Source: Paracoccaceae bacterium
GTDB taxonomy: Bacteria > Pseudomonadota > Alphaproteobacteria > Rhodobacterales > Rhodobacteraceae
Reading direction: 5' to 3'
NCBI GenBank assembly: GCA_006844665.1
Contig: SPJP01000017.1
Coordinates: 1-42,793 of the forward strand
Length of the DNA: 42,793 bases
Shown: positions 1-7,574 of the stretch, one piece after another
Numbering within the stretch: the first letter of the stretch is position 1
Layout of the letters: every line of letters begins with the position of its first letter
Made by a program: the position numbers and the translations under genes
The notes under the pieces: model-generated
The model's database searches: none
The model's input: only the letters and a program-made list of their open reading frames with translations
What the model was told of the DNA's origin: nothing

Positions 1-36
1 GGAAGGATCAGTTTGGAAGTCAATGACTTTGCTCAT
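1..36 (-). CDS. boxC: 2,3-epoxybenzoyl-CoA dihydrolase, N-terminus only
   Basis: The first 12 codons of a gene that runs off the left edge read MSKVIDFQTDPS. This matches the conserved start of BoxC proteins (V-D-F-x-T-D-P-S). In the box pathway BoxC hydrolytically opens the 2,3-epoxide of benzoyl-CoA made by BoxAB. The ATG at 36 has a good ribosome-binding site (GCAGGAGAACC, about 6 bases upstream). The identification rests on 12 residues, but benzoate-CoA ligase lies upstream in the same direction, which fits a box operon. Confidence 0.7.
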   Translation of the reverse strand, partial: MSKVIDFQTDPS

Positions 37-63
37 ATCGGTTCTCCTGCGATGCTTACTTTG

Positions 64-171
64 TGCACAATATTTCCAAAACAGCGCTCTGTAAAGAAGT
101 TTTGTACATATAGTGCAGATAAATGCGCACTCAGGATTCAATTACAGCATAGTTATGCAATATAAAGCATA
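64..171. promoter_or_regulatory. Candidate BoxR/BzdR-type operator region upstream of boxC
   Basis: The 154-base gap between the DUF309 gene and boxC is AT-rich and contains three TGCA tetramers (64-67, 114-117, 156-159), spaced 50 and 42 bases apart, close to whole helical turns. The first sits in a perfect palindrome TTGTGCACAA (61-70). A 16-base element at 156-171 (TGCAATATAAAGCATA) recurs with 14/16 identity before the DUF4863 gene. BzdR/BoxR regulators of benzoyl-CoA pathways are known to bind operators with repeated TGCA. Assignment to BoxR is inference, because no regulator gene is inside the window. Confidence 0.4.
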
Positions 172-190
172 AATCTACATGTATTGAACC

Positions 191-622
191 TCAGTTCATC
201 TTGGCTGGCGAAGTGATTCCCAAAACAGGCCCCTTGGCCCGCATCGTCGCTTCTTGCCCAAGACGTTCCGCTTCCACGCCCAACTTGGCGGCAGCCTTGC
301 CCAATCCCATGCACCGTTTCAGGCCCGCGTTTGACACCTGGATCAGAGCCTGAATCATCAGTTTCTCGGGCGAGTTCGGAGGGCAAGCCATCCATAGCGC
401 TTCGAAAAGTTCATGCGCTTCCCAAAAATAGCCATCTGCCAAGAACGCTTTCGCCAATACCCAAGTCCCGGTTTCGTTTAACCGCTGGGCCGAGACGCCT
501 TGGATGCCAGCCTTCATCGGTTCAAACAGACCTTCCGCATGGCGCGCGGATTTACCAGGCACATATGCGTGGCCCGGCCGCCAAGTGACAAAGTCGCCAG
601 CGTCCGCGGCCAGTTTAGGCAA
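191..622 (-). CDS. DUF309 family protein
   Basis: This 143-residue protein has the DUF309 hallmark F-W-E-A-H-E-L-F-E-A-L-W at about residues 66-77, in a small helical domain rich in His and Glu. The N-terminal AYVPGK segment is also typical of alphaproteobacterial members. The biochemical role of DUF309 is unknown. The start is a TTG that overlaps the end of the hydrolase gene by 8 bases, so translation is probably coupled; the first internal ATG would delete the conserved N-terminal segment. It lies between the hydrolase and boxC in the box operon, which suggests an accessory role in benzoyl-CoA metabolism, but that is context only. Confidence 0.7.
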   Translation of the reverse strand: MPKLAADAGDFVTWRPGHAYVPGKSARHAEGLFEPMKAGIQGVSAQRLNETGTWVLAKAFLADGYFWEAHELFEALWMACPPNSPEKLMIQALIQVSNAGLKRCMGLGKAAAKLGVEAERLGQEATMRAKGPVLGITSPAKMN

Positions 623-1433
623 CCGCCACCTGCTCGCTTTCCAGCCGTTCCAGATGGGCTATGAATTCGGCAACAGCAGCCAGTGTTTTTTCGGTGCGTT
701 CCAGATGTGGGGCATGCTTGCAGTCCGGCAAAATCACGACATCAACAGGGGCATAGCTGCGAGTTTCAACCTCGTCGATTTGCGCTAGGGTCCCGTATTG
801 ATCTTCTACACCTTGAACAGCCAGGGTTGGGATACGCAGATAGTCGATCACCTCGGCAACATCCCAAGCCTGAAACCCCGGATCAAGCCAAGCGTCGTTC
901 CAACCCACAAATGCGTTGTCTGGGTCTTTGTGATATTTCGCCAACCGCGCTTTTAGGTCGCCCTGGCTAAAGGCGGTTTTCGCTTCAGCAATCGCCGCCA
1001 AGCCTTGGGGTTCAGTGAAAAAGTGCGGCGCAATTAGTACCAACCCACGGACACGATGATCCACGACAGACCCTGCATATATAGCGGCAATCGTTGCCCC
1101 ATCGGAATGACCCAAAAGAACACCACGTTGAATGCCGACATGATCTAGAACCATCGGCAAAACGTCCTCTGCTTCGCGGGTCATGTAGTCCAAAGGTCGT
1201 GGCAGGTCCGCCGGATCTGACTGGCCATACCCTGCCCGAGAATACGCAAATACACCAAAGCCCGTCGCATTGGCTAGAAGTTTTGGGAAATCTCGCCAAA
1301 GCGCGACGCAGCCCAATCCTTCGTGCAACAAAACGATTGTTGGGGCCGTCTTCGGATCAGCGCCCCACATGCCATACTCAAGGTCTTTGCCTTGAACCGA
1401 GACAAAGCCTGTTCCACCATCGATCCAATTCAT
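615..1433 (-). CDS. Alpha/beta hydrolase of the box operon
   Basis: A 272-residue alpha/beta-hydrolase-fold protein. The oxyanion-hole strand is LLHEGLG (about 35-41), the nucleophile elbow is G-H-S-D-G with Ser110, and the likely acid and base are Asp211 (GVEDQYG) and His240 (DCKHAPH). There is no signal peptide, so it is cytoplasmic. Its ATG overlaps the benzoate-CoA ligase stop (ATGA), indicating tight coupling. Hydrolases of this kind occur in box-type clusters, where they could act on a CoA ester, a lactone or a misformed intermediate; the substrate cannot be read from sequence. Fold and catalytic triad are secure, the reaction is not. Confidence 0.8.
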   Translation of the reverse strand: MNWIDGGTGFVSVQGKDLEYGMWGADPKTAPTIVLLHEGLGCVALWRDFPKLLANATGFGVFAYSRAGYGQSDPADLPRPLDYMTREAEDVLPMVLDHVGIQRGVLLGHSDGATIAAIYAGSVVDHRVRGLVLIAPHFFTEPQGLAAIAEAKTAFSQGDLKARLAKYHKDPDNAFVGWNDAWLDPGFQAWDVAEVIDYLRIPTLAVQGVEDQYGTLAQIDEVETRSYAPVDVVILPDCKHAPHLERTEKTLAAVAEFIAHLERLESEQVAVA

Positions 1434-2965
1434 GACTGTGTCCTCAGCTTAAAACGTTGAATTTTTCCAGTTGCGGTCTTGGGCAGGTCCTCGACAATTT
1501 CGATCCAGCGTGGGTATTTCCACTTTCCAATCTTGTCCTTGATGAACTCTTTCAGACCAGCCCTTACGGCCTCTGCGTCTTGATCAGCCTTTAGAACAAC
1601 AAATGCTTTTGGTTTTTCCAAACCGTTTTCATCCTCGGCCGCTATGACTGCAGCTTCCAGCACGGCCGGGTGCGCAATAATCGCCTGTTCAACTTCGAAC
1701 GGGCTGACCCAGATACCGCTGACTTTGAACATGTCGTCAGTGCGACCGCAGTAAACAAAGCGCCCATCGGGAATACTTTCGTACTTGTCGCCTGTGCGGG
1801 TCCATTCGCCTTCGAACGTTTGGCGAGATTTGTCCCGCTGGTTCCAATAGCCGTCTGCGGCCGAGGACCCGCGGACCAAAAGTTCGCCCACATCGCCGAC
1901 TGCGACGTTAACGCCATCCTCGTCCACGCAACGCAGCTGATACCCTGGGACCGCGCGTCCAGAGGTTCCGTATACAATATCGCCAGGCATGTTTGACAAA
2001 AAGATATGCAGCAACTCGGTGGAACCCACACCGTCCAGAATATCGACACCCCAAGTCGCACGCCAATTCTTGCCGATTTCTTCCGGCAATGCTTCGCCTG
2101 CTGAAATACAGACCCGCATGTTCGAGGCAGGAACATCCCTAGTTTCAAGATAGGCCAAAGTCGCCGCAAACAACGTCGGAACGCCGCAGAATATCGTCGG
2201 CTTCTCTTCTGCTATGATCGAAACCGCTGAATCCGGCGTCGGGCGACCGCCGAACAAAATCGTCGTTGCCCCGACGGACATCGGAAACGTCATCGCGTTG
2301 CCAAGGCCGTAGGCGAAAAAGATTTTGGCGACGGAAAATAGAACATCGTCTTCCCGGATGCCGAGAACTTGGGCGCCGTAGGTTTCGGCCGTAAACTGCA
2401 AAGAGCCATGAACGTGGCGCACGCCTTTGGGCAACCCGGTGGACCCTGAGGAGTAGAGCCAAAAGGCGCACTCGTCAGAGCTAACCTCTACCGGCACCAT
2501 TTGTTCCGCGCCATCCAAGAACGCATCATATGTAAGTGTACCCTGGGGGGCTTCGCCGCCAATCACGACAATCTGTTTTAGGAAAATATTGCCTTCGGTT
2601 GCCGGCAATACCGTGTCCAGAAGCTCAGCAGAAACAACCAAGCAGGTCGCCCGGCTGTCTTTCAGGATCGCCGCATAGACATCCGTCGATAGAAGAGTGT
2701 TCAACGGAATTGGGATAACGCCCGCCTTCAACCCGCCCCAAAACACTTCTGGGTACTCGATCTGATCCAAGATCAAACAAGCGACACGATCTTCCCTTGA
2801 AATTCCGGCATTCAAAAAGGCGCTTGCGACCAGCCCTGTTCGGACGGCCAATTGACCGTAAGTCTGTTCTCGCCGAAGACCAGAGGCTTCGCGAAACGCC
2901 ACTTTGTCAGATCGCCCTTCGTCTACGTGCCTATCAACGAACCAAATTGCTGCATTATTGTTCAT
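1430..2965 (-). CDS. bclA: Benzoate-CoA ligase (AMP-forming)
   Basis: A 511-residue member of the ANL superfamily that activates benzoate to benzoyl-CoA with ATP, the first step of the box pathway. Visible motifs are the phosphate loop SSGSTGLPKGV, the segment FFAYGLGNAMTFPMSVGAT typical of benzoate-CoA ligases, the aromatic/GSTE motif GVGSTELLHIF, the TGD hinge region and the C-terminal catalytic-lysine motif LPKTATGKIQR. The ATG at 2965 is preferred because GGAGGGGG lies 8 bases upstream; a GTG two codons earlier is too close to that site. It is the second gene of the minus-strand operon, 27 bases after the DUF4863 gene. Benzoate specificity is inferred from motif pattern and from the adjacent boxC start. 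Confidence 0.88.
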   Translation of the reverse strand: MNNNAAIWFVDRHVDEGRSDKVAFREASGLRREQTYGQLAVRTGLVASAFLNAGISREDRVACLILDQIEYPEVFWGGLKAGVIPIPLNTLLSTDVYAAILKDSRATCLVVSAELLDTVLPATEGNIFLKQIVVIGGEAPQGTLTYDAFLDGAEQMVPVEVSSDECAFWLYSSGSTGLPKGVRHVHGSLQFTAETYGAQVLGIREDDVLFSVAKIFFAYGLGNAMTFPMSVGATTILFGGRPTPDSAVSIIAEEKPTIFCGVPTLFAATLAYLETRDVPASNMRVCISAGEALPEEIGKNWRATWGVDILDGVGSTELLHIFLSNMPGDIVYGTSGRAVPGYQLRCVDEDGVNVAVGDVGELLVRGSSAADGYWNQRDKSRQTFEGEWTRTGDKYESIPDGRFVYCGRTDDMFKVSGIWVSPFEVEQAIIAHPAVLEAAVIAAEDENGLEKPKAFVVLKADQDAEAVRAGLKEFIKDKIGKWKYPRWIEIVEDLPKTATGKIQRFKLRTQS

Positions 2966-2992
2966 TGTCACGTCCCCCTCCCAAGGTTCGCT

Positions 2993-3460
2993 TCACTTTC
3001 CAGTAAATTCAATCGCCCCGTCCGGCAGAAGATAAAGAACATATGCGTCCCCGCCTTCTACGGTTGGATGGTGGTCCGAGCCGGGACCATAGACGTACCA
3101 GCCCTCGGACTTGCCATCGAAGCGGGGCGCGCCATCTAGTGGCAAGATCGCACCGATTTCACCTTTGGTATGAATATGGTGTGGGCCACGGACATCTTTC
3201 ATGCGCACCACGTCCACACTGAATTTTCCGGGCATTGCGTCAGGCTTTACGGCACGGCCAAACTTAATTCCACCGGCTTCCCGCTGCATCAGCCAACCCT
3301 CCCGCTCGCCTTGTCCGCAAAGCTTTTGCAAGGCTTCGAACTGCGCCGTCCCTGGGCCAAAGTGTTGATTTAGATCAGCTTCCATTTGACTGTCGAGCGC
3401 CTTCCCAGACAGCGATGACGCGACCTCTTGGATAACTTCTATGAATTCTTGCTTTGACAA
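2993..3460 (-). CDS. DUF4863 family protein (PnbB-like)
   Basis: A 155-residue cytoplasmic protein of the DUF4863 family, sometimes annotated as 4-hydroxylaminobenzoate lyase by similarity to PnbB. The C-terminal half looks like a small beta-barrel (cupin-like) domain with histidines in DVRGPHHIHTKGEIG and GPGSDHHPTVEGG that could bind metal. The start is a TTG with GGGAGG six bases upstream; longer upstream extensions lack a ribosome site and would run through the promoter. As first gene of the box operon, with ligase, hydrolase and boxC behind it, it more likely serves benzoyl-CoA degradation than nitroaromatic breakdown. Function remains unproven. Confidence 0.75.
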   Translation of the reverse strand: MSKQEFIEVIQEVASSLSGKALDSQMEADLNQHFGPGTAQFEALQKLCGQGEREGWLMQREAGGIKFGRAVKPDAMPGKFSVDVVRMKDVRGPHHIHTKGEIGAILPLDGAPRFDGKSEGWYVYGPGSDHHPTVEGGDAYVLYLLPDGAIEFTGK

Positions 3461-3492
3461 AAGTGTCCTCCCTTGTCCCGAGTCGCATAAAA

Positions 3493-3559
3493 TAGGCTTT
3501 ATAATGCACACATAAGCACCATCCCCCACCTTTTGGAAGAAGAAATGCATATTAATGCA
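3493..3559. promoter_or_regulatory. Candidate box operon promoter/operator
   Basis: Upstream of the DUF4863 TTG start there are three TGCA tetramers at 3505-3508, 3546-3549 and 3556-3559, spaced 41 and 10 bases (about four turns and one turn). On the minus strand 3493-3508 reads TGCATTATAAAGCCTA, 14/16 identical to the element at 156-171 before boxC. The element ends about 33 bases before the start codon, close enough to overlap a core promoter. A BoxR/BzdR-like repressor released by benzoyl-CoA is the natural candidate, but this is inference. Confidence 0.4.
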
Positions 3560-3744
3560 CAAATTTTGCCTTACTGCGAAGATCAAAGCTGCGCAAATGG
3601 CACGTGATACATCAAGCTACAGTGCCTGCGGCCCCCAAAATGCTGATATATCAACGATGGGGGTGCCCTAGTATGAAAGGTGAAGCCATGGGGAACAAAA
3701 TCACCAGGTTCGTCGGTGCGCCACGTCTTTCGGCGTGCCAGACA

Positions 3745-5187
3745 TTAGCTGGGTATTAGCTTGCCTGGATTCATTGTGTTTTTTGGGTCCAGCGCCGATT
3801 TGATCGCGCGCATGGCAACCAATTGCGAGGGTTCCTTCATCGCCGACATGACCTGAAGCTTGCTTTGACCGATGCCATGTTCAGCGCTGAAAGATCCGTT
3901 CAGTTCCAAAAGGCAATCGAAAACAGCCTCTTTCGCGGCTTCTATCTGCAAATTGTCCCAGTCACGCCCTTCGGCGGCTGCCAATGCATAGTGAAGGTTT
4001 CCGTCGCCAAGGTGACCAACCGTCAAAGGCTGGATGCCCATTCGCGCCATTTCCGGATCCATCTTCTCAACAAAGGCGGCGACGTTTTGCAACGGTAAAG
4101 ACAGATCAAGATGATAAACAGGCCCGTTTTTGGTTATGGCTTCCAAAATGGACTCTCGCATGCGCCACAAATCCGCGCGCTGCTGATCTGACTGAGCGAT
4201 CATCGCATCCAATACCAGATCTTGTTCCATCATGTCGCCAAGAAGCTCGATCACTTCGCTTTGCAGACGAACGCTGCCGTCTTCCATTTGCTCGCTGTCA
4301 TGGGGGCGGGACGATGCAAGTTCGACCAGGATGCCCGTTTCAAAAGGGTCATCCAATGGACGGCGAATTTCTGGAAAAACTTTACAGATCACATCGACAG
4401 CGGGCTTGGGCATATACTCATATGCTTCCACCCCGTTGCCTGTGTGGTCTTGCAATCGGTTCAACACTTGTAACGCGGCAGACAAAGAAGGCACTGACAA
4501 AAACGCTGTTGCACGGGATGTTGGGGCCGGAAAAAATTTGAAAACAGCTGCCGTGATGATCCCAAGTGTGCCTTCTGCACCGATCAAAAGGTCTTTCAAG
4601 TCATAGCCGGTGTTGTCTTTACGCAGCCCGGTCAAACCGTTCACGATGGATCCATCGGGCAGTACCGCTTCGATTCCGAGGCACAATTCCCGGGTTGTAC
4701 CATAGCGCACGACGTTGGAACCACCTGCGTTTGTCGAAAGGTTCCCGCCTAGGGTGCAGCTACCCCTCGCCCCGAAAAACAACGGGAAGACCAGGTCATT
4801 GGCTGACGCTGCTTCGTGCAAGCTTCCCAGAACGACCCCGGCCTCTGCCACAACAGTCCGGCTGCCCAGATCAATCGACCGCACCGCGTTCATACGTGTC
4901 AAAGAAACAACGACCGAGGGTTGGTCTAGGATTGGAACACCACCACCACAAAGACCCGTTCGCCCGCCTTGGGGAACCACGGCGATACCTTGTTCGGCGC
5001 AAAGCTTCACAATGCCGGATACTTCCTTTGTCGATACGGGCCGGACCACCGCCAAAGCCTGGGATTTGAACTGCGACGTCCAATCAACAACATAGCCCGC
5101 CACATCTTCAGTCCGAACAAGCACATTCTTGTCCCCTACGATTTTGCGCAGCGACTGAATAAGGCGAAGGTCCGTGTCAGAGTTCAC
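3745..5187 (-). CDS. FAD-linked D-2-hydroxyacid dehydrogenase (GlcD/D2HGDH type)
   Basis: A 480-residue member of the vanillyl-alcohol-oxidase/PCMH family. The N-terminal FAD-binding domain (about 40-220) shows PQGGRTGLCGGGVP and GGNLSTNAGGSNVVRYG, the flavin pyrophosphate loops. The C-terminal FAD-oxidase domain has HLGDGNLHY and SAEHGIG, which carry the metal-binding and substrate histidines of D-lactate, glycolate and D-2-hydroxyglutarate dehydrogenases. It oxidises a D-2-hydroxyacid to a 2-oxoacid and passes electrons to an acceptor. It lacks a signal peptide. It is monocistronic and divergent from a GntR/FCD regulator, which probably controls it. The exact hydroxyacid cannot be told. Confidence 0.85.
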   Translation of the reverse strand: MNSDTDLRLIQSLRKIVGDKNVLVRTEDVAGYVVDWTSQFKSQALAVVRPVSTKEVSGIVKLCAEQGIAVVPQGGRTGLCGGGVPILDQPSVVVSLTRMNAVRSIDLGSRTVVAEAGVVLGSLHEAASANDLVFPLFFGARGSCTLGGNLSTNAGGSNVVRYGTTRELCLGIEAVLPDGSIVNGLTGLRKDNTGYDLKDLLIGAEGTLGIITAAVFKFFPAPTSRATAFLSVPSLSAALQVLNRLQDHTGNGVEAYEYMPKPAVDVICKVFPEIRRPLDDPFETGILVELASSRPHDSEQMEDGSVRLQSEVIELLGDMMEQDLVLDAMIAQSDQQRADLWRMRESILEAITKNGPVYHLDLSLPLQNVAAFVEKMDPEMARMGIQPLTVGHLGDGNLHYALAAAEGRDWDNLQIEAAKEAVFDCLLELNGSFSAEHGIGQSKLQVMSAMKEPSQLVAMRAIKSALDPKNTMNPGKLIPS

Positions 5188-5285
5188 AACTAGATTTCCC
5201 AGTACGAAATATGATGAAGAGCAGTTGTTTTTCTGCCAATCGGGTCATTTAACATCCAACGTGTTCGATTTATTTTGTCAAGCAC

Positions 5286-5296
5286 CATGTAACATG
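5286..5296. promoter_or_regulatory. Candidate GntR operator
   Basis: CATGTAACATG is an inverted repeat (CATGT/ACATG around one central base) in the 169-base divergent region between the FAD dehydrogenase and the GntR/FCD gene. Position and short, closely spaced half-sites fit a FadR-type operator controlling both promoters. The repeat is short enough to occur by chance. Confidence 0.35.
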
Positions 5297-5356
5297 TCAG
5301 TTTGAGCCGTGCACCCTTGTTGACGAAGCCGCACCCGATGAATGGAGCATTTCCCA

Positions 5357-6013
5357 ATGCAGCCCATCAGCCAACCAAAGTCATTGATGGAAGAAACCGC
5401 TGACAGATTGCGGATCGCGATTGTCACGGGCGAACTGGCTTTAGGGGCGAAACTTTCGGAACAACGGCTTGCCAATACGTTGCAAGTCAGTAGGTCCCCT
5501 GTTCGGGACGCTTTGGCGATCTTGCAAAGCGAAGGGCTGGTGACGGTTTCGCCAAAGCGTGGGACATTTGTCTTCACCCCTGACATGCGGGTTGTGAGTG
5601 AATTATGCGAACACCGGTCATTGCTTGAAACAGCCGCTTTGCGTCTTGGGTTGGAACGCAACCAAGCTGCCTTGTTGGACCAAATGGACGCCGCAATCGA
5701 CCTGATGCAAAAGGCATTAGAGGCCAACAACCCCGCGGGCTACACTGCAGGTGACCAGCGCTTTCACCGATCTATTGTCGAAAGCTCCGAGAACCGTTCA
5801 TTTATCAGGTCCTACGAGCTAACAATTGGGCCGCTCAAAGCACTTCGTACCCACTTATTTACGATCATGGCCGAAAGCACAGATCGTTCAATGGTCGAAC
5901 ACAAAAAGCTCATGGCCGCCTGCCGAAGACATGATCCGGACCTGGCATCAAAATTACTTTGGGATCATATCATGCACTTGGCAGAAGCTTTCAAAATCAA
6001 AGAGGCCGCGTAG
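5357..6013 (+). CDS. GntR family regulator, FCD (FadR-type) effector domain
   Basis: A cytoplasmic repressor-type protein of 218 residues from the second ATG. That start has GGAG nine bases upstream; an ATG five codons earlier (5342) has no clear ribosome site. The N-terminal winged helix contains RLANTLQVSRSPVRDALAILQSEGLV, the GntR recognition pattern. The C-terminal FCD domain is helical and retains a metal-binding-like pattern with acidic and His residues (GDQRFHRSIVE). Such regulators usually sense small carboxylates, which fits control of the divergent D-2-hydroxyacid dehydrogenase. It ends convergently with the racemase gene, 77 bases away. Confidence 0.85.
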   Translation: MQPISQPKSLMEETADRLRIAIVTGELALGAKLSEQRLANTLQVSRSPVRDALAILQSEGLVTVSPKRGTFVFTPDMRVVSELCEHRSLLETAALRLGLERNQAALLDQMDAAIDLMQKALEANNPAGYTAGDQRFHRSIVESSENRSFIRSYELTIGPLKALRTHLFTIMAESTDRSMVEHKKLMAACRRHDPDLASKLLWDHIMHLAEAFKIKEAA

Positions 6014-6090
6014 TAGAAAAAGCCTATAGCGCGAACTGATCGATCTGATGGATGGCCGCTCATTATCAGTTTGCAATGGCAAGCACCCCT

Positions 6091-6738
6091 TTAGTGCATC
6101 GGCGCAAGTACATTGGCACAAATCAAAGTTGCAGCCTTAACCCCGTCAATCAGGTAAACTGGGAAGTCATCGCCGAATGCCTGTGGGATTGCGACCATTC
6201 CAGCGCATCCTAGCACGACGCTATCGACCCTATCCTCGGCCGCTGAACGACGTATTTCAGCAATCACTTTCAGGGACGCGTTTGCGTCCGTTTCCAAAGC
6301 CAAAACCTCAACGCCACTGGCTCGGACGCGGGAAAGCTGCCTGTCGAACCCATATTCTTTTATGTTTTGTTCCAGAATGGGAACCGAAACATCCAGCGTG
6401 GTCACCACAGAAAACCTGTCCCCATAAAGAACTGCCGCATGGTAGGCTGCTTGGCCGATCCCGATGACCGGAAAGTTGGCGATTTGGCGGGCCTCGGCCA
6501 AGCCTGTGTCGTCAAAGCAGCCAATAATCACCGCCTCGGCACCTTGATCCGCCGCTTTGCGAATGAGTTTCAACAAAGGAGGAATGCTAGCTTCGCCGTC
6601 CCGTGGCCCTTGAATGGAAGCCGGGCCATCATGGGACGTCCAGCCCTCAATCACAGCGTTCGGGGCAACTCGTTTCGCCGTCTCCACCATCGCTTGGGTC
6701 ATAAAAACGGTGCTATTCGGGTTGATAATGACAATCAT
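6091..6738 (-). CDS. Asp/Glu/hydantoin racemase family protein
   Basis: A 215-residue cofactor-independent racemase-fold protein. It starts with the family motif IINPNST and has the two catalytic cysteines as expected: Cys74 in IIGCFDDTG and Cys178 in VVLGCAGM. Members racemise hydantoins, aspartate or glutamate, or isomerise maleate-like diacids. It is the last gene of the ABC importer operon and overlaps the second permease (ATGA), so the imported compound is probably its substrate or a precursor. The sequence looks closest to hydantoin/allantoin-type racemases by its N-terminus, but specificity is open. Confidence 0.82.
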   Translation of the reverse strand: MIVIINPNSTVFMTQAMVETAKRVAPNAVIEGWTSHDGPASIQGPRDGEASIPPLLKLIRKAADQGAEAVIIGCFDDTGLAEARQIANFPVIGIGQAAYHAAVLYGDRFSVVTTLDVSVPILEQNIKEYGFDRQLSRVRASGVEVLALETDANASLKVIAEIRRSAAEDRVDSVVLGCAGMVAIPQAFGDDFPVYLIDGVKAATLICANVLAPMH

Positions 6739-7574
6739 AGCATTCCGTTGCCAGCATCAGAGCCAGACTTCGCTTTGCGGCGATTGCTTAGCAATGCAAG
6801 GCATAAGAAGACGGCAATGATCAGCAGCGAAAACACAGTGGTCAATGTCCCCAGCGCATAAAGGACGGGAGAAGTCACATTGGTCGTCATGCCGTAGATT
6901 TCTAACGGCAGGGTGTTGTAACTGCCGGCGGTCAACAATGTTCGTGCAAATTCATCGTAACTAAGCGTGAAACCAAACAGCGCGACCCCAATCAATGACG
7001 GAGCAATGATTGGCAGCACCACGTGCCGGATGGTTTGCCAAGGGCTAGCGCCTAGGTCCCGGGCGGCCTCCTCGTAACTACGATCAAATCGGTTGAAGAC
7101 GGCGAACATGATCAGCAATCCGAAAGGTAGCGTCCAAGTCAGCTGCGCCCCGAAGCCCGAGGTCGACCAATGCACGTCCAGGCCAGATTGAGAGAACAGC
7201 AACCCCACACCCAGTGAAATCAAAATCGACGGGATCACCAGCGACGTGATGATCAGATAGAACAGAATGCCCGAACCCGGAAACCTTTTGCGAAAGGCCA
7301 AGCCCCCCATCACAGAAACAACGACGGTTGTGACCATGACCATCAGCCCCAGAACCAGGCTGCGGCGGAAGCTACCCCAAATATCACCGACGGCTTGTTG
7401 CTCAAACAGGTCTTTAAACCAGTACATCGACACGCCTCGCATGGGGAATGTCAGACCGCCCCCCTCACCTTGGAAGGACAGGATGCCAATCGTGATGGTT
7501 GGACCGTACAGAAACAACAGGAAGACAACAAAGAACACTGTCAGCACATAGAAGGATCTAGGACGCGGTTCCAT
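6735..7574 (-). CDS. ABC transporter permease, PotC type
   Basis: A 279-residue inner-membrane permease with six predicted hydrophobic segments. The EAA loop EEAARDLGASPWQTIRHVVLPIIAP (about 175-199) docks with the ATPase. It resembles the second permease of spermidine/putrescine-type importers. The ATG overlaps the TAA of the first permease (TAATG), and the racemase start overlaps its own stop, so the operon is tightly coupled. Transported substrate unknown. Confidence 0.88.
   Translation of the reverse strand: MEPRPRSFYVLTVFFVVFLLFLYGPTITIGILSFQGEGGGLTFPMRGVSMYWFKDLFEQQAVGDIWGSFRRSLVLGLMVMVTTVVVSVMGGLAFRKRFPGSGILFYLIITSLVIPSILISLGVGLLFSQSGLDVHWSTSGFGAQLTWTLPFGLLIMFAVFNRFDRSYEEAARDLGASPWQTIRHVVLPIIAPSLIGVALFGFTLSYDEFARTLLTAGSYNTLPLEIYGMTTNVTSPVLYALGTLTTVFSLLIIAVFLCLALLSNRRKAKSGSDAGNGML

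Noticed and set aside
6034-6072. AACTGAT/ATCAGTT repeat between the GntR and racemase genes
   Set aside because: Seven-base arms separated by 25 bases with low GC content; a stable terminator is unlikely.
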